Below are positions 37,512 through 45,117 of a stretch of DNA of 49,680 nucleotides, one piece after another; positions within the stretch are counted from its first letter, which is position 1; every line of letters starts with the position of its first letter. The notes under the pieces are model-generated. The model saw only the letters and a program-made list of their open reading frames with translations, did not search any database and had not been told where the DNA came from. Origin of the DNA: Gemmatimonas sp. (lineage in GTDB: Bacteria > Gemmatimonadota > Gemmatimonadetes > Gemmatimonadales > Gemmatimonadaceae); assembly GCA_011390885.1 (NCBI GenBank), contig JAABRO010000020.1, positions 1 to 49,680 of the forward strand, written 5' to 3'. A program made the position numbers and the translations under genes.

Positions 37512-40500
37512 CAGCGGGCCACCTCGAACATCATGCCTTCCGTGCTGAAGAAGAACATGCCATCACCGCCGAAGCCGGCCGTCGCGGGCACGTACAATCC
37601 GTTCCCCTCGCGGATCAGCTTGAGGAAGCGCGGGTCGAGGAAGTTGGTGATCTGCGGCGGCAGCTTGCGGCGCTGCGTGGGGGTGAGCAGCGCCGACACC
37701 GTCGGCACCGTGCGCGCGAGCAGGTCCACCTGCGCGCGCCGCGCCCGCTGGAAGCGCGCGTAGGCATCGGGCTCCTCGTACTCGTTCGGGAGCGCCGACA
37801 GGTGGCGCGCCACGGGCGCCCAGATGGAGTCGGTGCGGAACGAGTAGCGCCGGTTCATGGAGGCGATGCTGTCGGCCTGCTCGGCGGTGAGGCGCAGCGA
37901 GTCCTGCTGTCGGATGATCGCCGTCATGGGGTTCATGATGCCGCCCGCGATCATGCTCCGGAAGTCGCGCTCCGGAATGCGCGTGTTCCCCGTGCGGCGT
38001 CCGTAGGCCAGCTGTTCCGACAGCATCTGTCGCTCCATCGGGGGACCGAGGTCGATGCGCACCGACACCGTCATGGCGACCGGTGAGCGCAGCGTGAGGA
38101 ACTGCGGGCGCGTCTGTCCGAAGCGCTGGTTCACTTCGTAGCGGTAGCGCCGAGTGTCCGGGTCGAAGCCGCGCACGTAGAGCAGCGCCTGGTCCGGGAA
38201 GGGGTTCTGTCCCCAGCCGCGCAGGTTGCCGGAGCCGTTGAGCAGCAGGTCGGCGGCGCCGAGCGGATTGGAGACGGACACGTCGACGGCAGCACGCTGC
38301 GGCAGCCGGAAGCGTGCGCGGTCGAGCGTGAGCGACAGCTGGGCGGTGGAGGCCCACGGCGCGCGGCAGCTGTTGTAGCCCGCCACACGGCCCACCTGCC
38401 GTTCGAGACACCGACGCGTGCTGCCGGGCAGCGTGCCGTAAAGCTGTTGCAGCGACGTGCGCAGCGTCGGGTCGTCGACGGTCGCCGGATCGTGAATGAA
38501 TGCGCGATCGTTGGTGTAGCCGTCGCCGTTGATGTCCCCGGCCACGGTCGGGGTGAAGGCGGCACCGGAGCGGAACTGGCCGCTCCAGTTGATGGTGACG
38601 TAGTCCAGGAGGTTGTAGCGAAGGTTGTAGCTGATCTGATGCGGACCGATGGACGCGACGGCCCACTCGGGAGCGAACGGCGAGCCCGCCGTGCTCCGGA
38701 AGCCGCCTACCTGCTCGCGCACGTACGTGTAGGTGTAGGCGCCGCTCCAGCTGAAGCGCTGGAAGCCGCGCGCGATCGGCGACAGCCGAAGGCTCAACTG
38801 CGAGGTGGTGGAGCGCAGGTCGGAGCGGTACTGCGTCACGCGATTGAAGTTCGGCGTGAGCCGCGCATCGCGCTCGGCGATGGCACCGGTGAGCGGGTCG
38901 ATGCTCGACAGCCCCACGAACACCGGGCGCGCGCCCTCGCCCGGCAGCGCGAACTGCTCGAGGGCGCGCAGGTTGAGTTCGATCGGCTGCTGCTGGTTGA
39001 GGTTGAGGGCGAACGTACCCTCGGCGTTGAGCGAGAAGCGTGCGTCCGCAATCGGCCCCTGCCATGACAGGTTGGCGCGCACGGCCCGCTGCGGCATGAA
39101 GTCACGCGCGAAGAGCACGACGTTGGGCGACGCATTCGCGAACACCGTGCCGCCGGTGCCGTCGGCGCAGCGATCCGGGATGCGACCGGGATCGGACAGG
39201 TACGCGCTCCAGTCGGGAATCGGGACCGCGTCGCCCGTGCAGATGAGCTGCTGCACCCCGCTCGGCAGGCCGGTGTTGTCGAGCGCCGTGCCCACCGGGC
39301 CGGCAACGCCGCCGTTGGTGAAGACGCCGAGTCCGCCCCGGACGATCGCGCGCGGCGCGCGGAATGCGCCCGTGAACGCCGCGATGTCCTGCGACGAACC
39401 GAGCGTGTACGAGAAGCCGATGCGCGGGCTCACGGCGATGGGGGTGGGCAGCCGGTCGTTGCGCTGCCCGAAGTCGGCGAGCACATCGCGGTTGAACTGC
39501 GGCGTACTTGCGAAGCGCGCCGTTTCCACGCGCACGCCGTACTGGATCTGCAGGTCGGGCGAGCGGCGCCACGAGTCGCCGAGCGCGAGCGCGAACGAGT
39601 ACTGTCCGAGATCGCGCTGCAGTGCGGTGAGCTGCCGAGAGAACGACGCTGGTCGGCCGGCCTCGAACTCCTCGAGCGAGTTGAAGGCGAAGGTGCCGAG
39701 CAGGTTGCTGGCCACCGTCTGGCGGGTGGTGCTGTAGCGCGCCTCGGTGGTGAGCTTGATGCGATGCTTGTTCTCGTCGTCGAACCAGCTGAGGGTGTTC
39801 TGCATGGTCGCGTTGAGCGAGCGCGACTCGTTGAAGAGCGACTGGCTGCCGCCGAACGCGAGGTTCTGCACGCCGTTCACGCCGTTGTCGAGCTCGGAGT
39901 TCACGCGCACGCGACCGAGCGGCAGGTCCACGTACGGCGTGCCGTAGTTGCGCGACAGGTTCACGCCCGCCGACGACTCGCTGAGCAGCAGCCCGAGGTA
40001 GCGGTTGTGCCGCAGCTGCACGCCGCCGCCCCAGTTCACGCGGTCGCCGCTCGTGGCTGCGAGCTGGGTGGCGCCCACGCCCACCGGTCGCTGCCGGCCC
40101 ACGTTGCCGTTGAAGGCGATGCTGTACGAGTCGCCGTTCACCGCATTGGGGGGCTGCAGGTCGATGCTGCCGAACACGCTCGCGTTGTCGTTGAACAGCG
40201 ACGATCGGTCGGCTCCGGTGAGCCGCGGAATGCCGCGCGCATCGAGCGCGCCGAAGAAGCGCGTGACGGAATCGAGCGCTACGCCGGCGGTGGCGAGGCC
40301 GAGCGCGCCGGTGTTGAGCAGCGTCTGGTTCGGGCGCGCGTTGCGGTCCACCTGGAACGACACGTTGTAGAACGCCTTGTTCGGCGTGATCGGCCCCGAG
40401 GCGCGGCCGCCCACGGACACGCTGGTGAACTCGGTGCCGAGCGCCCGCGCGGCGCGATCGGTCCACTGCAGCGGCGGCGCGTTGGTCACGAGGCTGAGGC

Positions 40501-41224
40501 CGCGGGTGCGGAAGTTGGAGCCGGAGCTCGAGCGCAGGTTGAGGTTGCCACCGGCGAAGCCGCCACGCGACGGATCGAAGGGGGAGGTGGTGAGCGAGGC
40601 GCTCACGGCGGCATCGCGGGGGAGGCCATTCGCGCCGAAATCGAGACCGTTGAGGGTGAGGCTGTTGGCGTCCGCACCGAGGCCGAGCACCGAGAAGCCG
40701 TCCGGTCCGCCATCGGCTCCAGGGAGCAGCGCCACACCCGGGAGCGACGCGGCCAGCGCGCCAAGGTTGCCCTGCAGGTCGGCCATGAGGGTCCGATCCA
40801 CCGTGCGCTCGGTGCCGCCCACATCCGGCGTGCGCGACGTGCGTCCGACGCGCTGCTGCACGGGCGCCACGGCGATGACCGTGTCCAACTGCATGGGTTG
40901 CAGGCGCGTGTCGGCTACGAGCACGTCCTGGTCGACGGTGCGCTTGACCTGCAGCTGGCGCGTGGCGTACCCGACGAGCGAGTAGCTCATGATGTAGTCG
41001 CCTGTGCCGCCGGCGAAGGCGAACTGGAAGCTGCCGCGCCCGTCGGTGCGTGTGGTGCGCGTGACGTTGCCGGGCACGGTCGTGGCCGTCACCCGCACGC
41101 CGGCGAGCGGTTCGCCCTCGACGCTGGTGACGCGGCCACGGATCACGTCGGTTTGCGCCGCCAGGTGGCGCGGCAGGAACAGGGCGCTGATCGCGAGCGC
41201 GAGGAGCGGCAGGAGGCGTCGCAT
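37511..41224 (-). CDS. TonB-receptor-like outer-membrane protein with LTxxQ tail
   Basis: 1237 residues from ATG 41224 (MRRLLPLLALAIS), signal peptide ending LAAQ. Residues about 28-110 form a carboxypeptidase-regulatory-like domain (GRVTSVEGEPLAGVRVTAT); next a plug-like domain (LQGNLGALAASLPGVALLPG), then a long barrel with many alternating strands and Asn/Arg-rich turns. After the barrel (about residue 1060) a helical tail holds two LTxxQ motifs: LTAEQ at 1112 and LTPTQ at 1180, as in Spy/CpxP-type periplasmic chaperones. No TonB box was identified. Substrate unknown; Oar-like adhesion/export receptors are an alternative. Confidence 0.85.
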   Translation of the reverse strand: MRRLLPLLALAISALFLPRHLAAQTDVIRGRVTSVEGEPLAGVRVTATTVPGNVTRTTRTDGRGSFQFAFAGGTGDYIMSYSLVGYATRQLQVKRTVDQDVLVADTRLQPMQLDTVIAVAPVQQRVGRTSRTPDVGGTERTVDRTLMADLQGNLGALAASLPGVALLPGADGGPDGFSVLGLGADANSLTLNGLDFGANGLPRDAAVSASLTTSPFDPSRGGFAGGNLNLRSSSGSNFRTRGLSLVTNAPPLQWTDRAARALGTEFTSVSVGGRASGPITPNKAFYNVSFQVDRNARPNQTLLNTGALGLATAGVALDSVTRFFGALDARGIPRLTGADRSSLFNDNASVFGSIDLQPPNAVNGDSYSIAFNGNVGRQRPVGVGATQLAATSGDRVNWGGGVQLRHNRYLGLLLSESSAGVNLSRNYGTPYVDLPLGRVRVNSELDNGVNGVQNLAFGGSQSLFNESRSLNATMQNTLSWFDDENKHRIKLTTEARYSTTRQTVASNLLGTFAFNSLEEFEAGRPASFSRQLTALQRDLGQYSFALALGDSWRRSPDLQIQYGVRVETARFASTPQFNRDVLADFGQRNDRLPTPIAVSPRIGFSYTLGSSQDIAAFTGAFRAPRAIVRGGLGVFTNGGVAGPVGTALDNTGLPSGVQQLICTGDAVPIPDWSAYLSDPGRIPDRCADGTGGTVFANASPNVVLFARDFMPQRAVRANLSWQGPIADARFSLNAEGTFALNLNQQQPIELNLRALEQFALPGEGARPVFVGLSSIDPLTGAIAERDARLTPNFNRVTQYRSDLRSTTSQLSLRLSPIARGFQRFSWSGAYTYTYVREQVGGFRSTAGSPFAPEWAVASIGPHQISYNLRYNLLDYVTINWSGQFRSGAAFTPTVAGDINGDGYTNDRAFIHDPATVDDPTLRTSLQQLYGTLPGSTRRCLERQVGRVAGYNSCRAPWASTAQLSLTLDRARFRLPQRAAVDVSVSNPLGAADLLLNGSGNLRGWGQNPFPDQALLYVRGFDPDTRRYRYEVNQRFGQTRPQFLTLRSPVAMTVSVRIDLGPPMERQMLSEQLAYGRRTGNTRIPERDFRSMIAGGIMNPMTAIIRQQDSLRLTAEQADSIASMNRRYSFRTDSIWAPVARHLSALPNEYEEPDAYARFQRARRAQVDLLARTVPTVSALLTPTQRRKLPPQITNFLDPRFLKLIREGNGLYVPATAGFGGDGMFFFSTEGMMFEVAR

Positions 41225-41570
41225 GGCGGAGGGCGTGGTCCCGTGGCGAGGGGCGCGAGGCACGGCCGAGGAGGGAGCGGCGTGCGGAACGACGGGTGCA
41301 GCACTGGCAAGACACTTGTAACGCACTGGTGCAGCGGCGGGGCCGGCGGGCCCGTGACCGGCGCGAGCCGACTTCAGTACGCGACGTGGATCACGAAGTT
41401 CCACCGCCTGGCCACGTCGTCGTCACGGCGTGGCGGACTCGACCATTCGATCGTTCTCCGGTGGGCGGCCGCGTGTGCGGGGTGCAATCGGCGCCTCGCG
41501 CGACGATACTCCAGTGCGCCCGCAGTGCCCATATTGTCGCGGTCGCCTTCACTCTCCTTGCTTCGCTCGC
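41225..41570. promoter_or_regulatory. Divergent region between receptor and VKOR gene
   Basis: 346 bp without a convincing gene. Two GCACTGG direct repeats (41301-41307 and 41323-41329) are 22 bp apart, two helical turns, upstream of the receptor start, and may be an activator site. A short rightward open frame (41296-41583) is judged not to be a gene. No clear -35/-10 pair was found. Confidence 0.35.
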
Positions 41571-42011
41571 ATGCAACGCATGATCATCGCGCTCGCCAGT
41601 CTCGTGTCGGGGCTGGTCGCGCTCTACCTGCATCTCTGGAAGATCGGCCTCGCCGGCTCGCTCTCGTGCGGCAGCGGCGGCGGATGCGCGTACGTGCAGG
41701 GCAGCAAGTATGGCTGGTTCCTTGGCATCGACGTCGCGCTGATCGGCACGATCGGCTACGCGCTCATCTTCCTCGTGGCCTTCGCGGGCACGTTGCCGCG
41801 CTTCGTCGACGATCGCCGCGTCACGCGCCTGCTGCAGCTGCTGATCTGGCCGGCGGTGCTCTTCACGATCCGGCTCAAGTGGGCGGAGTTCGTGATCCTC
41901 AAGTCCTTCTGCCCGTGGTGCGCGGTGTCGGCGGTGACGATCACCCTGTGCGCGCTCCTCGTCACGAGTGACGCGCGGCGCCTCGCCCGCCTCGAGGCCG
42001 CGACGGACTGA
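41571..42011 (+). CDS. VKOR family disulfide-bond generator
   Basis: 146 residues from ATG 41571. Four transmembrane helices. Paired cysteines C33/C39 (SCGSGGGC) lie in the first extracytoplasmic loop, and the quinone-reactive CXXC is at 114-117 (FCPWC). This is the bacterial vitamin K epoxide reductase homologue that, like DsbB, passes electrons from periplasmic oxidase partners to quinone. The serine/glycine-rich spacing C-x5-C between the loop cysteines is worth noting. A membrane-anchored thioredoxin-fold protein converges on it across a hairpin at 42036, consistent with an oxidase/regenerator pair. Confidence 0.9.
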   Translation: MQRMIIALASLVSGLVALYLHLWKIGLAGSLSCGSGGGCAYVQGSKYGWFLGIDVALIGTIGYALIFLVAFAGTLPRFVDDRRVTRLLQLLIWPAVLFTIRLKWAEFVILKSFCPWCAVSAVTITLCALLVTSDARRLARLEAATD

Positions 42012-42035
42012 GCGACGCGCGCTTCGGCAACGGGA

Positions 42036-42065
42036 AACGGCCCGGGCTGTGGTGCCCGGGCCGTT
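42036..42065. terminator. Convergent terminator hairpin
   Basis: 12-bp perfect stem, arms 42036-42047 (core ACGGCCCGGGC) and 42054-42065, loop TGTGGT. It lies between the VKOR stop (42011) and the stop of the thioredoxin-fold gene (42094), so it can serve both. It reads as a terminator-type structure; the T run is short. Confidence 0.75.
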
Positions 42066-42093
42066 CGCGTTTCGCGTTCTGCGGAGGGTGCGC

Positions 42094-42819
42094 TCAGTTG
42101 GCCGGCAGCGGGGCCGACCGGTCACCGAGCATGACGTCGAACCACGACGCCAGCCGCTCCGGGCCGGGGTACCCCGGCATCGTGCCGCGAATGCGTCCCT
42201 CGGCGTCCACCGCCACGAACGTGGGCGTGCCGCGGTAGCGGAACGTGAGCAGCACCTGCGCCTGCGACGTGGCGGGTCCGAGCGGCACGGCACCCACGAT
42301 GTTGGCCGCCTGCAGCATCGGCAAACCATCGGCCGCGCCCTCGAGCGTGAGCATGCGCAGGCGCGAGGCATCGCGTCCGTTCGCGTACGCGCCCAGGTCA
42401 CGCAGCGCCATCTTGCAGTAGCCGCAGGTGCGCGAGTTGATCATCACGATGGCCGGCTCGCCGTCGTTCACGATCGGCACCGTGGCGCCGTCGGCGTTGC
42501 GCACGGGGAAGGCGCCGAGCCCCTGCCGGCTCTTGGCCGGTGCGCCCTGCGGGGCGTCCTGCGCGAGCGCGATCACCGTCTCGGCGGCCTCGTTGAGCAC
42601 GGCGTCCCCGGTGGCCGCCGCCGCCGGCGCCGCCGGCGGCGGCGCGATGCGGTCGCGCAATGCGAACACCGCGGAGAGGACGACGGCTCCGCCTCCCACC
42701 GCCATGAGCAGGTCGCGCCCGAAGCGCCCCTGGCGCGACGGCGTGGGTGACGACGCGACATCCGTGTTCGGCTCGGGGGCCGGCGCTGCGCCGACCTCGT
42801 CTCGGTCCGTAGGTTCCAT
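42094..42819 (-). CDS. Membrane-anchored thioredoxin-fold protein
   Basis: 241 residues from ATG 42819 (MEPTDRDEV). One transmembrane anchor at about 37-54, then an Ala/Pro-rich linker whose GCC/GGC codons could form a stable hairpin, then a thioredoxin fold with active site CGYC at 132-135 and a cis-proline loop RGTPTFV. It resembles DsbA/DsbG-like or TlpA-like periplasmic oxidoreductases and is probably the partner of the VKOR protein. The first about 35 residues are acidic and disordered. Its start codon is only 2 bp from that of menG on the other strand. Confidence 0.85.
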   Translation of the reverse strand: MEPTDRDEVGAAPAPEPNTDVASSPTPSRQGRFGRDLLMAVGGGAVVLSAVFALRDRIAPPPAAPAAAATGDAVLNEAAETVIALAQDAPQGAPAKSRQGLGAFPVRNADGATVPIVNDGEPAIVMINSRTCGYCKMALRDLGAYANGRDASRLRMLTLEGAADGLPMLQAANIVGAVPLGPATSQAQVLLTFRYRGTPTFVAVDAEGRIRGTMPGYPGPERLASWFDVMLGDRSAPLPAN

Positions 42820-42821
42820 GC

Positions 42822-43694
42822 ATGAAAGATCGCACCGCCGCGTCCGGCACGGCACCCGTGCCGCCATCCTCACCCCCGCGGGTCGACGCCCGGGCGCTCG
42901 CCGCCATGGACGTTGCCGCACACCTCGCCGACCCGGCGCGCAAGCAGGCCTTCGTCACACCCATGTTCGACGTGATCGCCCCGCGGTACGACGACTTCAC
43001 CCGGCTGTTCTCGTTCGGCATGGACGCGCGGTGGAAGCAGCGGGCGATCGAGGCCGCGGAAAGCGCGCTGTCCGCGCGTGGGCCAGGCGCCGCCGCCGAC
43101 CGCGGCGGCGGCGAGCGGCTGGCCGTCGATCTCGCCTGCGGCACCGGCGACCTGGCGGTGGGCGTGGCGCGGCGGGCCGGGCCGCGCCACCCGGGGTTGC
43201 GCGTGCTTGGCGTGGATGCCGCCTTCGAAATGGTGCGGCAGGCGCGTCACCGACTCGCCTCCAGCGACGCCGACGTCGCGCCGATGGTGCACGTCGCACA
43301 TGGCGATATGACCGCCATCGCGCTCCCCGATGCCGCCGCCGATGTCGTCACCGCCGGTTACGCCGTGCGCAACGCCCCCGATGCGCGACTGGCCATCCGC
43401 GAGGCGGCGCGTGTATTGCGAACGGGCGGCACGTATGTCACGCTTGACTTCTACCGGCCGGCGCTGGCGCCGTGGCGCGCGCTGTTTCTGGCCTACCTGC
43501 GCGTGGCCGGTGACGTCGTAGGCTGGACCTGGCACCGTTCCCCGGTGGTATACGGCTACATTGCGCGTTCGATCGACCAGTTCGTGTCCTGGCAGGCCTT
43601 CTCCGAGGAGCTGGCCGCCAATGGCTTCCGTGTTCGCTCCGTGACCCGATGGCTGGGCGGCGGCGTGGCACTGCATGTGGCGGAGCGCACGTGA
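42822..43694 (+). CDS. menG: Demethylmenaquinone/ubiquinone methyltransferase
   Basis: 290 residues as annotated from ATG 42822; ATG 42906 (MDVAAHLADPARKQAF) is an alternative start that would leave an 86-bp divergent promoter space. Class I SAM methyltransferase of the UbiE/MenG family: SAM loop VDLACGTGDLAVGVA, then HGDMTAIALPDAAADVV, YAVRNAPDARLAIREAARVL, and the C-terminal SPVVYGYIARSIDQFVSWQAF. It methylates the ring of demethylmenaquinone; menaquinone is the expected quinone. An alanine-rich insert after the first helix is unusual. Confidence 0.9.
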   Translation: MKDRTAASGTAPVPPSSPPRVDARALAAMDVAAHLADPARKQAFVTPMFDVIAPRYDDFTRLFSFGMDARWKQRAIEAAESALSARGPGAAADRGGGERLAVDLACGTGDLAVGVARRAGPRHPGLRVLGVDAAFEMVRQARHRLASSDADVAPMVHVAHGDMTAIALPDAAADVVTAGYAVRNAPDARLAIREAARVLRTGGTYVTLDFYRPALAPWRALFLAYLRVAGDVVGWTWHRSPVVYGYIARSIDQFVSWQAFSEELAANGFRVRSVTRWLGGGVALHVAERT

Positions 43695-43765
43695 GGTCCG
43701 GTGGCGCTGCAGCGCCGTTGCTGTGGTCCACGCGCTTCGCCCGATCCCGATTCCCGATCCCTGTC

Positions 43766-44266
43766 ATGATCCGTTCCCGCCTGTCGCGCGTCGCTCGCGT
43801 CTTCGCCCCTCTCGTCGCCCTCACGCTCATGCTCGGCGCCTGCAGCAACTCCGACGCCGGCAACCTGTCCGGTCCGTCCGATCCGGCCACGGAGCAGTTC
43901 GCGTCGTCGCTCGGTGTGAACCTCGCGAGCATGACCGAGTTGGCGACGCGCCTGTACGTGCAGGACATCGTCGTCGGCACCGGGGCCGAGGCCACCGCCG
44001 GCAAGCGGCTGCGCATGCGCTACACCGGATGGCTGCGCACCGGCGTGCAGTTCGACAGCAACACGTCGGCCAACGGCTTCACCTTCGACCTCGGCGTCGG
44101 GCAGGTGATTCCGGGGTGGGACATCGGGGTGGCTGGCATGAAGGTGGGCGGCAGGCGCCGTCTGGTCTTCAGCTCGCAGTACGGCTACGGCGCGCAGGGC
44201 AGCGGTCCGATTCCTCCCAACGCCACGCTCGTGTTCGACGTGGAACTGGTCGCCGTCCTCAACTGA
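43766..44266 (+). CDS. FKBP-type peptidyl-prolyl isomerase lipoprotein
   Basis: 166 residues from ATG 43766. Lipobox LGAC with Cys26, so a lipid-anchored periplasmic protein. After a short linker (DAGNLSGPSDPATEQF) comes one FKBP domain: RMRYTGWLRTGVQFDSN, QVIPGWDIGVAGMKVGGRRRLV, YGAQGSGPIPPNATLVFDVEL. The key aromatic and Asp residues of the isomerase pocket are present. It probably assists folding of exported proteins. It is 19 bp from the stop of the converging phosphopantetheinyl transferase. Confidence 0.92.
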   Translation: MIRSRLSRVARVFAPLVALTLMLGACSNSDAGNLSGPSDPATEQFASSLGVNLASMTELATRLYVQDIVVGTGAEATAGKRLRMRYTGWLRTGVQFDSNTSANGFTFDLGVGQVIPGWDIGVAGMKVGGRRRLVFSSQYGYGAQGSGPIPPNATLVFDVELVAVLN

Positions 44267-44285
44267 TGCGCGTCATCGACGGCGG

Positions 44286-45032
44286 TCAGGGCGTGAGTGC
44301 CGAGCCCACCGCCGTCGCCACCAGGTGCCCTTCCACGCGGGTCCAGTAGGCCTGCACCGTGATGTGCCGTCCGGCGAACTCCGGCAGGGCGAGACGCACG
44401 GCCACGGCGCCCGCGGTGCCCGGAAAGACCTCCACCTCCTGGAAGCGGACGTAGCGCTCCACGTGCGGGTCGATGGCCTTGTAGACCGCCTCCTTGAGCG
44501 CGAAGCGCAGGCGCACCGCCTGCCGATAGGCGAGCGGGTCGTCCGCCGCGAGCGGCGCCAGTTCGTGTCGCTCGAGCGGCGTGAGGATCTTGGGCGCGAG
44601 GTCGGGGCGCGCGAGGTCGCGCTCATCCGGCAGCTCCTCCACATCCACGCCCAGGGTGCGCACCGCCTCGGTGGGCGCGCTCACGAGGGCCACCGCGAGC
44701 CGTCGCTTGTGGCTCACGCTGCCGACGGTGCCCGACGGCATGAGCGGCGCACCGCGCGGCGTGCGCAGCACAGGCTGATGGGCCCGATCGGGGGCCACGG
44801 CTTCAAGCGCGGCGCGCAGCGCGATCCGCCCTCCCACGAAGGCGACGCGACGAGGCACCGCCAGGCGGTCGGCGATCGCCCACTCGGCCGGGAGCAGGGC
44901 CTCGCGCACCGTGTCGAGCGTGGCGAGCACATCGGGATCGGGCGCCGCCGGCGGAAGCGCGACGCCCACGAGCGTGCCGTGCGGCACCGTCTGCTGCGTC
45001 ACGACGCGCAGCGCGGGGAGAATCTGGGTCAT
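44286..45032 (-). CDS. 4'-phosphopantetheinyl transferase
   Basis: 248 residues from ATG 45032 (MTQILPALRV). EntD/Sfp-type: SVSHKRRLAVALVS, LGVDVEELPDERD (magnesium site GVDVE), and FALKEAVYKAIDP (second catalytic signature, F-x-x-KEA-x-YKA). It transfers the phosphopantetheine arm from coenzyme A to carrier proteins; the clear EntD-like SVSHK motif suggests secondary-metabolite or fatty-acid carrier proteins, which are not in this window. It is divergent from the MFS transporter, with 85 bp between start codons. Confidence 0.92.
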   Translation of the reverse strand: MTQILPALRVVTQQTVPHGTLVGVALPPAAPDPDVLATLDTVREALLPAEWAIADRLAVPRRVAFVGGRIALRAALEAVAPDRAHQPVLRTPRGAPLMPSGTVGSVSHKRRLAVALVSAPTEAVRTLGVDVEELPDERDLARPDLAPKILTPLERHELAPLAADDPLAYRQAVRLRFALKEAVYKAIDPHVERYVRFQEVEVFPGTAGAVAVRLALPEFAGRHITVQAYWTRVEGHLVATAVGSALTP

Positions 45033-45059
45033 GCTGCAATCTCCCATCCGGGTGTTCAC

Positions 45060-45079
45060 CATGCCAAGCTTCTGGCATG
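45060..45079. promoter_or_regulatory. 7-bp dyad in the divergent intergenic region
   Basis: CATGCCA and TGGCATG (45060-45066 and 45073-45079) flank a 6-bp centre in the gap between the phosphopantetheinyl transferase and MFS starts. The symmetry fits a dimeric regulator site for either gene; no family match. Confidence 0.4.
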
Positions 45080-45117
45080 ATCGAACGCCGCCGTTCGTGC
45101 TGCCCCGGAGCCCCCGC

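Noticed and set aside
41296-41583. 95-residue rightward open frame before the VKOR gene
   Set aside because: Overlaps the VKOR start, has no ribosome-binding site and no family signature; its C-terminal hydrophobic run is a frame artefact.
42617-42643. GCC/GGC palindrome as a terminator
   Set aside because: It is inside the coding region of the thioredoxin-fold protein and encodes its Ala/Pro linker; strong pairing follows from the codons.
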